This document shows positions 14,026 to 21,966 of a DNA stretch of 23,841 nt, in pieces. The notes under the pieces were generated by a model that saw only the letters and a list, made by a program, of their open reading frames with translations, did no database searches and was not told the origin of the DNA. Positions within the stretch are counted from its first letter, which is position 1. Every line of letters starts with the position of its first letter. The DNA comes from an uncultured Clostridia bacterium (GTDB lineage: Bacteria > Bacillota > Clostridia > Christensenellales > Pumilibacteraceae), in assembly GCA_947086925.1 (NCBI GenBank), contig CAMUAL010000027.1, positions 1 through 23,841 on the forward strand, in the 5' to 3' direction. The position numbers and the translations under genes are program-made.

Positions 14026-14430
14026 TCAGCGCATATCGCCGTGCTTGTTTTTCAGTTTGGCAAACTGCGCGGCAAGCTGCGCTTTTGCAAGTTTGTATTC
14101 GTAAGCCTGCGACTTTTTCCTGCTCTCGGAACTTTCCGACGCCACAAGTTCGTCGAGTTCCTCCGCCTCGTGCGGCCAAGCGCAAAGCCGAGTGAGCACC
14201 GTAACTTTATCGCGTGTAACGGTTACTATTCCGTCCGATGCCGCGGCCTCCATGGTTCTTCCGTTTTGCACGATTCTGATTACGCCGGACTTTAAAACGG
14301 TAATAATCGGCAATGCGTGACTGAGTATTCCCATTTCGCCGTTTATCGTGTTCACCGTTACCGATTCGACTTCGTCCGAAAAAAACTCTCTGTACGGCGT
14401 GACAATATTCAAAATAAACTTATTATCCAT
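14026..14430 (-). CDS. atpC: ATP synthase F1 subunit epsilon
   Basis: 134 residues. An N-terminal beta-sandwich (LNIVTPYREFFSDEVESVTV ... GEMGILSHALPIITVLKSG) is followed by a C-terminal helical hairpin (about 85-134). Epsilon sits on the central stalk with gamma, contacts the c-ring and can inhibit ATP hydrolysis through its C-terminal helices. The start overlaps the atpD stop codon by one base. It is the last gene of the atpBEFHAGDC order. Confidence 0.96.
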   Translation of the reverse strand: MDNKFILNIVTPYREFFSDEVESVTVNTINGEMGILSHALPIITVLKSGVIRIVQNGRTMEAAASDGIVTVTRDKVTVLTRLCAWPHEAEELDELVASESSESRKKSQAYEYKLAKAQLAAQFAKLKNKHGDMR

Positions 14431-15836
14431 CAGCCGCCTTTTGCCTTTTCCTTTACTTCGTCGAGGTCGCCGACCATGTAAAACGCGCTTTCGGGGTAAT
14501 CGTCGGCTTTACCTTTGAGTATCTCGGAAAAACATTCCACCGTGGTTTTAACGGGAACGTATCTGCCCTCTAACCCCGTATACACGCTTGCCACATACAT
14601 GGGCTGCGAAAAAAATCTCTGCATTTTGCGCGCGCGATATACGGTGCGTTTGTCTTCCTCGCTGAGTTCGTCCATGCCGAGTATGGCTATTACGTCCTGT
14701 AACTCGGCATACCGTTGCAATGCCTCTTGCACGTTTCGCGCCACGCGGTAATGCTGTTCGCCCACTATGCGCGGCTCCAATATTCTGCTGTTCGATTCAA
14801 GCGGATTAACCGACGGATAAATACCCTGCTCAACCACTTTGCGCGAAAGCACGGTGGTTGCGTCGAGATGCGAAAATATTGCCGCCGGCGCAGGGTCGGT
14901 CAAGTCGTCGGCAGGAACGTATACCGCCTGAATAGAAGTAATAGAACCGCTCTTTGTGGTAGTTATACGTTCTTGCAACGCGCCCATTTCGGTTGCCAAC
15001 GTAGGCTGATAACCAACCGCGCTCGGCATGCGTCCGAGCATAGCCGAAACTTCACTGCCGGCCTGCACAAAGCGATAAATATTGTCTATAAACAAAAGCA
15101 CGTCTTTGTTCATTTCGTCGCGGAAATACTCCGCCAAAGTAAGACCCGTAAGCGCAACGCGCATGCGCGACCCGGGCGGTTCATTCATCTGACCGAACAC
15201 AAGCGCGGTTTTATCGAGAACGCCGCTGTCGGTCATTTCGCGTATCATTTCGTAGCCCTCGCGACTGCGCTCGCCAACGCCGGTAAATATAGAGTATCCG
15301 TTATGCTCGTGAGCCACATTGCGTATAAGTTCCATGATTAGAACCGTTTTACCTACGCCCGCACCGCCGAACAATCCGATTTTACCGCCGCGCGCATACG
15401 GAGCGATAAGGTCGATAACCTTTATGCCCGTTTCGAGTATATGCGCCGACGGCGACTGCTCGAAAAACTCGGGCGCTTTTCGGTGTATCGAAAGAGTGCG
15501 GTCGCTTTTGATTTCACCCTTTTTATCTATCGGTTCGCCGAGTACGTTCATAACGCGCCCGAGCACTCCATCGCCGACAGGTACCTTAATCGGCTCGCCC
15601 GACGCATAAACGGGCATGCCGCGGCTCATTCCGTCGGTTGAGCTAAGCGCGATACAACGCGCCACGCCGCTTCGAACATGGCTGAAAGTTTCGAGAGTTA
15701 CGAAAGTTTTGTCGTCGGTTTTAACAACGAGTTTTTCGTAGATTTTGGGCATGTAGGTACCGTCGAACAGCACGTCGACAACCGGTCCCATAACCACGAT
15801 TACTTTACCTATGTGGACGTTTTTGTTTTCAATCAT
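14430..15836 (-). CDS. atpD: ATP synthase F1 subunit beta
   Basis: 468 residues. This is the catalytic subunit, three per F1. The P-loop GGAGVGKT is at 157-164, the catalytic glutamate lies in GERSREGYEM, and the Walker B strand is VLLFIDNIYRF. The DELSEED loop that meets gamma is present as MDELSEEDK. The ATG overlaps the 3' end of atpG by eight bases, with GGAG about 10 bases upstream. The protein is complete and looks functional. Confidence 0.98.
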   Translation of the reverse strand: MIENKNVHIGKVIVVMGPVVDVLFDGTYMPKIYEKLVVKTDDKTFVTLETFSHVRSGVARCIALSSTDGMSRGMPVYASGEPIKVPVGDGVLGRVMNVLGEPIDKKGEIKSDRTLSIHRKAPEFFEQSPSAHILETGIKVIDLIAPYARGGKIGLFGGAGVGKTVLIMELIRNVAHEHNGYSIFTGVGERSREGYEMIREMTDSGVLDKTALVFGQMNEPPGSRMRVALTGLTLAEYFRDEMNKDVLLFIDNIYRFVQAGSEVSAMLGRMPSAVGYQPTLATEMGALQERITTTKSGSITSIQAVYVPADDLTDPAPAAIFSHLDATTVLSRKVVEQGIYPSVNPLESNSRILEPRIVGEQHYRVARNVQEALQRYAELQDVIAILGMDELSEEDKRTVYRARKMQRFFSQPMYVASVYTGLEGRYVPVKTTVECFSEILKGKADDYPESAFYMVGDLDEVKEKAKGG

Positions 15837-16704
15837 AGTCTTTCACTCCGTTAGCCGCAGTAACTATCTCGGTAATTTCGCCGGTAATCGATTCCTGTCG
15901 CGCTCTGTTGTATTCTATGTGCAAAACGTCGAGCAAGTCGGTCGCGCTCTTTGTGGCACTGTTCATGGCATTGCGACGTTCGCTGTGTTCGCAAGCCGAA
16001 CTCTCGATAAGCGCGCCGTAAATCATGCCCGTAAGATATTGCGGTATAAGATATTCGAGAACTTCTTTCGGCGACGGCTCGTAAATAAATTGCGTGGTAT
16101 AACCGTGTTCCGAGTTGTCGGCTTCTAATCCGTCGCTTTTTCCGAAAGGAAGTAATTGCAAGGCTTTCGGCTCGGTTCTTCCATGTTCGGTCATAGACGT
16201 ATAAACAATATATGCGCTGTCCGCCTTTCCGCAGGAAAACATATCGTAAATGCACGCCCCCATAGCAGATGCGTCGCTCACGCTCGGGTCGAATGTTGCA
16301 TAAACGTAAGAGGAATCGACATGTATTCCTTTCGCGTCGAAATGCTCCGCTCCCATTTGCCCGACCGCAAATACGCACGGACTGTCGAATCTGCTTATAA
16401 ACGAATCGGCAAATTTCAAAACATTAAGGTTGAATCCGCCCGCAAGTCCTTTATCCGACGCAATTACTATAATTGCCGCCTTTTTATTTGCGGACGGCAA
16501 AAAAACCTTATGCTCGGATTTTTCGGTATACGCAAGCACATCGTTAATCATGCCGCGAATTGCCTCGAAGTATGCCCTGTTGCAATCGTATCCGTTCATT
16601 GCCTTGCGCATTTTCGCAACCGATATGGTTTCCATTGCATTCGTAATTTTGCGAGTGTCCGAAATGCTTTTTATTCTGTGTTTTATGTCGGATAAATTTT
16701 TCAT
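15829..16704 (-). CDS. atpG: ATP synthase F1 subunit gamma
   Basis: 291 residues. The N-terminal helix (MKNLSDIKHRIKSISDTRKITNAM) and the C-terminal helix (RRNAMNSATKSATDLLDVL) form the coiled-coil rotor shaft; the middle Rossmann-like part includes ASDKGLAGGFN. It turns inside the alpha3beta3 ring and couples it to the c-ring. It starts two bases after the atpA stop and overlaps atpD by eight bases. Confidence 0.97.
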   Translation of the reverse strand: MKNLSDIKHRIKSISDTRKITNAMETISVAKMRKAMNGYDCNRAYFEAIRGMINDVLAYTEKSEHKVFLPSANKKAAIIVIASDKGLAGGFNLNVLKFADSFISRFDSPCVFAVGQMGAEHFDAKGIHVDSSYVYATFDPSVSDASAMGACIYDMFSCGKADSAYIVYTSMTEHGRTEPKALQLLPFGKSDGLEADNSEHGYTTQFIYEPSPKEVLEYLIPQYLTGMIYGALIESSACEHSERRNAMNSATKSATDLLDVLHIEYNRARQESITGEITEIVTAANGVKDYD

Positions 16705-16705
16705 T

Positions 16706-18220
16706 CTACTCTTTAAAGTACAGCTTTATAAATTCCGCAACCGCGTCCTCCACCGCAAGTCCCGTTTCCATGTCGAATTTGCCGCTCTCGCCTATTCGCG
16801 ATACAATTTCGGGATATACGGCACATATATAGCGTAAAAACTCCGCATTGAAGCGAACTATATTTTTAGTCTGTACGTTTTTCGTAAGCTCTTTCATTGC
16901 TACGTAAAGTAAAATTATCTGATGCTCTACGGGGAGAGTTACGTGTACGTCTTGTTTTAATGTTTCGATGGTGCGCTTACCTTGCTCCAACCGAGCCGCC
17001 GTAACCGCGTCGAGCTCGGACCCGAATTGAGCAAACGCCGCAAGCTCGCGATACTGCGATAAATCGAGTCGCAATTTTCCGCTGACTTTTTTCATGCCGG
17101 AAACCTGCGCCGCCGAACCCACACGCGAAACCGAAAGCCCCACGTTTACTGCGGGTCTGATTCCCGAATTGAACAATTCGCTTTCAAGATAAATCTGCCC
17201 GTCGGTTATTGAAATTATGTTTGTGGGAACATACGACGATATGTCACCCGCAAGAGTTTCCACTATCGGAAGCGCGGTAATCGAACCGCCTCCGAGAGCG
17301 GGAGAAAGTTTTGCCGCGCGCTCTAATAGGCGCGAGTGCAAATAGAATATATCTCCGGGGTAAGCCTCGCGCCCCGGCGGACGTTTGAGTAGCAAGCTCA
17401 TTGCCCTGTACGCCACCGCATGCTTACTTAAATCGTCATATACTATAAGCACGTCTTTCCCGGAATACATAAATTCTTCGGCAATGGCACAACCGCTGTA
17501 CGGCGCGATATATTGAAGCGGCGCGGAATCTTTTGCGGTGGAACAAACGATAACGGTGTAGTCCATTGCTTCGTATTCCGTAAGCGTATGCATTATCGAC
17601 GATACGTTGCTTGCTTTTTGCCCTATCGCAACGTACACGCATATTACGTCTTTTCCCTTTTGATTTATAATAGTATCCACCGCAACCGAGGTTTTACCGG
17701 TTTGCCTGTCGCCTATTATCAACTCGCGCTGACCTCTGCCTATCGGAACCATCGAATCTATTGCGAGTATTCCCGTTTGAAGCGGAGTGTCAACCATTCC
17801 GCGGTCGGCGATAACGGGCGCGGGAGCTTCTATCGGGCGGCGTTTCGCACCCTTTATTTCCCCCATTCCGTCAATCGGAACGCCCAAAGGATTCACAACC
17901 CGTCCCAAAAGCTTTTTGCCCACCGGAACTTCCACTATACGCCCCGTAGCCTTTACTATCATGCCTGCCGACGCCTTGTCTTCTTCGGCAAGCACTATCG
18001 CGTCGACTTCGTCTTCGTTGAGCCCCAAAACTATTGCGCTCGTTTCGCCGCCCACATCCAAAAGTTCGCCGTACTTTGCGTCGCGCAGTCCGCTGATTTT
18101 AATAACGCCGTCACCCGAAAACTTCACTCTGCCCGCGGGCATTGCGCCGTATCCGAGATTAACGGCATTCACTTTTTTTCTTACGTGTTCTTCGATTCTT
18201 GCAATTTCGTTTTTATTCAT
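16706..18220 (-). CDS. atpA: ATP synthase F1 subunit alpha
   Basis: 504 residues from the ATG at 18220. A TTG two codons earlier (18226) is open in frame but lies only one to two bases after the AGAGGA site, whereas that site is seven bases before the ATG, so I choose the ATG. The P-loop is GDRQTGKT (170-177) and the conserved arginine-finger region is GLSVSRVGSAAQ. Alpha carries the non-catalytic nucleotide sites and its N-terminal tail normally docks onto the N-terminal domain of delta. Here the tail (NEIARIEEHVRKKV) is present although that delta domain is missing. It begins 11 bases after atpH. Confidence 0.98.
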   Translation of the reverse strand: MNKNEIARIEEHVRKKVNAVNLGYGAMPAGRVKFSGDGVIKISGLRDAKYGELLDVGGETSAIVLGLNEDEVDAIVLAEEDKASAGMIVKATGRIVEVPVGKKLLGRVVNPLGVPIDGMGEIKGAKRRPIEAPAPVIADRGMVDTPLQTGILAIDSMVPIGRGQRELIIGDRQTGKTSVAVDTIINQKGKDVICVYVAIGQKASNVSSIMHTLTEYEAMDYTVIVCSTAKDSAPLQYIAPYSGCAIAEEFMYSGKDVLIVYDDLSKHAVAYRAMSLLLKRPPGREAYPGDIFYLHSRLLERAAKLSPALGGGSITALPIVETLAGDISSYVPTNIISITDGQIYLESELFNSGIRPAVNVGLSVSRVGSAAQVSGMKKVSGKLRLDLSQYRELAAFAQFGSELDAVTAARLEQGKRTIETLKQDVHVTLPVEHQIILLYVAMKELTKNVQTKNIVRFNAEFLRYICAVYPEIVSRIGESGKFDMETGLAVEDAVAEFIKLYFKE

Positions 18221-18231
18221 AAGCAAGTCCT

Positions 18232-18450
18232 CTACTGCAAGCCGCGTTTCATTTTGGCAAGCCGCCCCGAAACCGTGGAATCGTAATAATCGTTGCCGTC
18301 GATTATAAGAAGTCCGCCGATAAGCGACGCATCCACAGAATAATCGAACACCACGCTTTCACCGTGCTTGCGCCCGAAAATCTTTTCAATGCGCACTTTG
18401 TCTTTATCGCTCAAAGGTTTTGCCGATATAACAGAAACATTCTCCGTCAT
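18232..18450 (-). CDS. atpH: ATP synthase F1 subunit delta, C-terminal domain only
   Basis: Only 72 residues, against about 175-180 for a normal delta subunit. What is present matches the C-terminal domain: VSVISAKPLSDKDK at the start, then DASLIGGLLIIDG and the closing VSGRLAKMKRGL. The whole N-terminal six-helix domain, which holds the alpha N-termini at the top of F1, is absent. The loss is not a frameshift: the preceding atpF gene is full length and its stop overlaps this ATG by four bases (ATGA), with GGAG eight bases upstream, leaving no room for a hidden N-terminus. A GTG at 18459 would add three residues but has no ribosome binding site. The position between atpF and atpA supports the identity. 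Confidence 0.88.
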   Translation of the reverse strand: MTENVSVISAKPLSDKDKVRIEKIFGRKHGESVVFDYSVDASLIGGLLIIDGNDYYDSTVSGRLAKMKRGLQ

Positions 18451-18935
18451 TTTTCCCACTCCGACAAACTTTCGTCGATTATGCGCTTGTTGTCCTCCTC
18501 GGAAACTTCGCGTTGCAAAATCTTCTCGGCAATTTCAACCGCAATATGTCCCACCGAGTCGTGAAGCTCGTTCTGAATACGGTGACGCTCTACTATTGCC
18601 TCTTTTTGAGCATTGTCGATAATAGTCTCCGCCTTCTTCTGCGCTTCTTCTATTATCTCGTTACATCTTTCCTGTGCACGCTCGCTCATTTCCGCGCTTT
18701 CCGCCAAAGCTTTTTGTTTCATATCGTCGAACTCGTTTTTCAGCGTGTCGGCTTCTTCGCGCATGCGTTCGTTTTCGGCGTAAATATCGTCGAGTTTTTT
18801 ACGGCGCGCGGCTATTATTTTTTTTACGGGTTTAAACAGTAAAAAATACAATGCCACAATAAGTATAACAAGGTTTATGGCATGAAACAGTATTTCCCAA
18901 CCGCCCAATCCGAGTTTTTCTAATATCGTTCCCAT
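18447..18935 (-). CDS. atpF: ATP synthase Fo subunit b
   Basis: 162 residues, normal length. One N-terminal membrane helix (about 12-33, LFHAINLVILIVALYFLLF) is followed by a long charged helix typical of the peripheral stalk dimer (about 40-150). Its C-terminal part normally binds the C-terminal domain of delta, the only part of delta encoded here. The start has AAGG seven to ten bases upstream, 11 bases after atpE. Confidence 0.96.
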   Translation of the reverse strand: MGTILEKLGLGGWEILFHAINLVILIVALYFLLFKPVKKIIAARRKKLDDIYAENERMREEADTLKNEFDDMKQKALAESAEMSERAQERCNEIIEEAQKKAETIIDNAQKEAIVERHRIQNELHDSVGHIAVEIAEKILQREVSEEDNKRIIDESLSEWEK

Positions 18936-18946
18936 GAGCTTTCGCC

Positions 18947-19210
18947 TTACATAACCATTATGAGTATTGCAACCAAAACGCCGTAAATTGCGGTAGTTTC
19001 CGCAAATGCGAGTCCGAGCATCATAGAACTGCGGATTTTCTTTTCCGCCTCGGGCTGACGCGCAATCCCCTCAACCGACTTGCTCGTTATAATGCCCATT
19101 GCTATGCCTGCACCCAAACCGGTGAGTCCGGCTATTCCCGCGCCTATGGCGGTAAGACCTTCTACGCTAGTAATAAACGTAACTATTGCCGATAAAACAG
19201 ATAAAACCAT
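18947..19210 (-). CDS. atpE: ATP synthase Fo subunit c
   Basis: 87 residues: two membrane helices joined by the conserved polar loop ARQPEA (50-55). The ion-carrying carboxylate is Glu71 in FAETTAIYG. The residues after it (Thr72, Thr73, Tyr76) resemble Na+-binding c subunits, but the helix-1 glutamine of those proteins (Gln32 in Ilyobacter tartaricus) aligns with Met38 here, and helix 1 (GLGAGIAMGI) looks more like H+ types. H+ is the more likely ion, but this is not certain. A GGAGG site precedes the ATG. Confidence 0.96.
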   Translation of the reverse strand: MVLSVLSAIVTFITSVEGLTAIGAGIAGLTGLGAGIAMGIITSKSVEGIARQPEAEKKIRSSMMLGLAFAETTAIYGVLVAILIMVM

Positions 19211-19232
19211 AATTGCCTCCGAATTTTCTTAT

Positions 19233-19931
19233 TTACTCTGTTGCTTCGCCTATAAAGCTCATAGACAGAAACATAAATATATAACTTTGAATCAGCGCGT
19301 GAAACAGCGTGAATATCACCGACCCGACTGCGGGAAGCGCAACCCGTGCAAACATGGGCAGACTGTATATAAGGTGCATTATAATGTAACCCGAAAATAC
19401 ACTGCCGAACATTCTGAGCGCAAGCGAAAACGGTACAACCGCATCGCTTATAATGTTTATGGGGTTGCAGTAATGTAGCAACCGTCGCGCCTTTTTCTTA
19501 TGAAAACCGAAATAGAATATCAGTATAAACGATATAAGACCGAGCGCGAGCGCGGCGTTAAGGTCGCTTGTGGGCGGACGCATACCCGTAAGCTCCATAA
19601 GAGTTCCCAAAGCGATAAATCCCGCAAGCGCAAAATAAACGGGTCCTACGAACCCGCCGTATTCTCCGTTCTGCTCGTGAGCGGACGAATCGAACATGCT
19701 TACCATAGACTCGATAAACAAACGGAATCCGGAAATATGCTTATCGTCACGTCTCCATCGAGGAATAAAAAATACTCTTACCGCAACGGCGAACAGCACA
19801 AGCAAAACCATGGTTACGAACGCGCTTACCATGGTGTTTGTTACGGTTATCGGTCCGATTGTGATTTTTTCGGGCGGAATCGAAACGCCCATGTCCTCAT
19901 CTAACGTTGTCAAAACGGAATTTACCGACAT
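19233..19931 (-). CDS. atpB: ATP synthase Fo subunit a
   Basis: 232 residues with about five to six membrane helices. The essential arginine facing the c-ring is Arg173 in SLALRMFGSVFSG, and the last helix ALIQSYIFMFLSMSFI matches the conserved C-terminal helix. It forms the ion half-channels next to the c-ring. The ATG has AAAGGA eight bases upstream and a promoter at 19977-20005. It is the first gene of the ATP synthase operon; no atpI gene precedes it. Confidence 0.96.
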   Translation of the reverse strand: MSVNSVLTTLDEDMGVSIPPEKITIGPITVTNTMVSAFVTMVLLVLFAVAVRVFFIPRWRRDDKHISGFRLFIESMVSMFDSSAHEQNGEYGGFVGPVYFALAGFIALGTLMELTGMRPPTSDLNAALALGLISFILIFYFGFHKKKARRLLHYCNPINIISDAVVPFSLALRMFGSVFSGYIIMHLIYSLPMFARVALPAVGSVIFTLFHALIQSYIFMFLSMSFIGEATE

Positions 19932-19976
19932 AACAGTTTTCCTTTATATGCGATACTGTATATAAATTACATTTAT

Positions 19977-20005
19977 ATTGTATCACTATTCCGTTGTCAT
20001 TGCAA
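19977..20005 (-). promoter_or_regulatory. Predicted sigma-A promoter of the atp operon
   Basis: On the minus strand TTGCAA (20000-20005) and TACAAT (19977-19982) are 17 bases apart; each differs from consensus at one position. Transcription would start near 19970, about 40 bases before atpB. The rest of the gap 19932-20121 is AT-rich with no gene and no clear terminator for yraN. Confidence 0.75.
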
Positions 20006-20121
20006 GCGTTGGCAAATGACAAAACGAACTTGCAAAAATAAAAATTTTATAAAGACGTGAGCTTCCCGCATTATTTTACTTCTTATCGGTTGCCTTTATA
20101 CAAGCATGCGTCTTGCTTTGC

Positions 20122-20493
20122 TCAGTAACGCAGATAGCTGTCGAAAGCGTTAACTATGTGATTTACCTTGCGCTCACCCAAATACACCTCTATTACGTCG
20201 AACCGAACGGGAACATCGAAATATCTGAACTTTTTAATGTACTGTGCCGCCACGTTATTTATCTTTTTGCGTTTGTGATAATCCACAGCTTCGGCGGGAG
20301 TTCCGAATTTATCGTTCATTCTCGTTTTTACTTCTATAAATACAAGCGCTTCGCCGTCACTCGCAACAACATCGAGCTCGCCCACATCGGTGCAAAAATT
20401 GCGGCTGAAAATCTCGTATCCCGATTTTTTAAGATACGAGCATGCAATGTCCTCGCCCGTTTTTCCCTTTAACTTATTATCGCGTTTACTCAT
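20122..20493 (-). CDS. yraN: YraN family (UPF0102) predicted nuclease-fold protein
   Basis: 123 residues, full length. It has the restriction-endonuclease-like fold pattern of the family: GKTGEDIACSYL near the start, then GELDVVASDGEALVFIEVKTR (38-58), where Asp41, Glu54 and Lys56 form a D-ExK type site. RFDVIEV and HIVNAF complete the signature. The biological role is not established; the family is commonly found beside rnhB, as here, where the two genes overlap by eight bases. AAAGG lies upstream of the ATG. Confidence 0.93.
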   Translation of the reverse strand: MSKRDNKLKGKTGEDIACSYLKKSGYEIFSRNFCTDVGELDVVASDGEALVFIEVKTRMNDKFGTPAEAVDYHKRKKINNVAAQYIKKFRYFDVPVRFDVIEVYLGERKVNHIVNAFDSYLRY

Positions 20494-21127
20494 GAGCGTT
20501 CACCTTTAAAAACGTCATCTGCTCGTTTCCGCCGAAAAAGTTTTTAATAAACGTCCTTCGGTGCAACGGGCACGCTCCTATTCTTTTAAGCGCGGCAATG
20601 TGTTCCGCCGTGCCGTATCCCTTATTTTTCGCAAACCCGTACTCGGGATATTTTTCATTCTCCGAGCGCATTATTCGGTCACGCGTCACTTTTGCAATAA
20701 TCGACGCGGCGGCTATATTGTAGCTTGTTGCGTCTCCTTTAATAATCGGAACGCACTCGCAGTCAAGCCCCAAACCTTTAACTGCGTCTATAAGCAATAT
20801 ATCGGGTTTGACTTTCATTTCCGAGTATGCAATGCGCATAGCTTCTTTTGTTGCGTTAAGTATATTTACTTCGTCTATACGCACACTGTCCGCTATGCCC
20901 ACGCCGTAAGCGACTGCCGAATTTATTATCTTATCGTACAGCATTTCGCGCCTGTTTTCGCATATTTTTTTGCTGTCGTTTATTCCGTCTATATAATCGC
21001 CGAGCGGCATTATGACGCATGCCGCAACCACGGGTCCCGCAAGCGGACCGCGTCCCGCTTCGTCGCATCCCGCCACTGTTTTGGGTGTGTATTCGACGTC
21101 ATGCAAAAAAAGCTCCTGCGTTTTCAT
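20486..21127 (-). CDS. rnhB: Ribonuclease HII
   Basis: 213 residues. It cuts the RNA strand of RNA-DNA hybrids and single ribonucleotides in DNA. The active-site acidic residues are probably Asp22 and Glu23 in AGCDEAGRGPLAGPVV, Asp114 in LLIDAVKG and Asp132 in KGDATSYNIAAASIIAKVTRDR. The start overlaps the rbgA stop codon by four bases (ATGA). Confidence 0.97.
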   Translation of the reverse strand: MKTQELFLHDVEYTPKTVAGCDEAGRGPLAGPVVAACVIMPLGDYIDGINDSKKICENRREMLYDKIINSAVAYGVGIADSVRIDEVNILNATKEAMRIAYSEMKVKPDILLIDAVKGLGLDCECVPIIKGDATSYNIAAASIIAKVTRDRIMRSENEKYPEYGFAKNKGYGTAEHIAALKRIGACPLHRRTFIKNFFGGNEQMTFLKVNAHE

Positions 21128-21966
21128 TTATATTCCGCCACAGTATCGAATGTTATAGTACCAAGCCTTCCGCGACGCAAGTCGTCTATTAGCGCGGCGG
21201 CTCCGCGTTCGGCGTCAACTCCACCGCCTTTGAGCATAAAGCCGCGGGCGCGCGCTATTGCCGCCACGCATTCCTCTCCCTCGCACTCCGATATTTTATA
21301 TCGTTCGCAAATAATAGCGGGATTTATTGCGTTGAGCTCTTTTGTGAGAGAACACGCAAGTTCGAAGGTATCGGGAATTTCGTCTTTGATGCTTCCTAAA
21401 TATGCAAGACGCGCGGCAATGTTTTGATTAGCGAGTTTGGGATACAGCGTTCCGGGGGTATCGAGTACTTCCAACCATTCGTTTACTCTGACCCATTGCT
21501 TGCCGCGGGTTACTCCCGCCTTGTTACCCGTAACGGTTTTCGCACTGCCGCACAGATTGTTTATTATGGTCGATTTCCCCGTGTTCGGCACTCCGATAAC
21601 CATACATTTTATGCTCGCGCGCACACCCTTTTTTCTGTACTTTTCAAGCTTTTCGCCGCACAGTTTTTTTATTGCCGACAGTATGGGCGCAGTCGATTTA
21701 CTCGTTGTGGCACTTATCGTAAAAGCTGCTCGGTTGGGGGCAGACAAATACTCTATACACTCGCTTACGCGCGTTTTATCCCCCAATTCCGCCTTATTTA
21801 CGGCATATATAACGGGGAGTTTCTCGATAAAGCTCTCGAAGTTGGGGTTAATACAACTTAGCGGAGCGCGGGCATCGAGCACGTAAATAACTATATCCAC
21901 AAGGCGCAAGTTTTCTTCCATCATGCGCATTGCCTTTGTCATATGCCCCGGATACCAATTTATCAT
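21124..21966 (-). CDS. rbgA: Ribosome biogenesis GTPase RbgA (YlqF)
   Basis: 280 residues. This circularly permuted GTPase acts late in 50S assembly. The motif order G4-G5-G1-G2-G3 is visible: NKAE at 57-60 (family usually NKxD), SAT near 85, GVPNTGKS (125-132), GVT (151-153) and DTPG (169-172). The N-terminus INWYPGHMTKAMR is diagnostic. AAGGAGA lies about 10 bases upstream of the ATG, inside the end of trmD, which it overlaps by four bases. In B. subtilis rplS lies between trmD and this gene; here it is absent. Confidence 0.97.
   Translation of the reverse strand: MINWYPGHMTKAMRMMEENLRLVDIVIYVLDARAPLSCINPNFESFIEKLPVIYAVNKAELGDKTRVSECIEYLSAPNRAAFTISATTSKSTAPILSAIKKLCGEKLEKYRKKGVRASIKCMVIGVPNTGKSTIINNLCGSAKTVTGNKAGVTRGKQWVRVNEWLEVLDTPGTLYPKLANQNIAARLAYLGSIKDEIPDTFELACSLTKELNAINPAIICERYKISECEGEECVAAIARARGFMLKGGGVDAERGAAALIDDLRRGRLGTITFDTVAEYK

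Noticed and set aside
14715..15341. 208-codon plus-strand open frame opposite atpD
   Set aside because: The opposite strand encodes an intact ATP synthase beta subunit; the plus-strand product is rich in His, Arg and Cys in the way shadow frames are.
18221..18226. TTG at 18226 as the atpA start
   Set aside because: The ribosome binding site is only one to two bases before it but seven bases before the ATG at 18220.
18451..18459. GTG at 18459 as the atpH start
   Set aside because: There is no ribosome binding site, while the ATG at 18450 has GGAG at eight bases and the four-base overlap seen at other junctions.
20040..20121. Terminator after yraN
   Set aside because: There is an AT-rich tract, but no GC-containing stem directly before it; the short CAAG/CTTG repeat is too weak.
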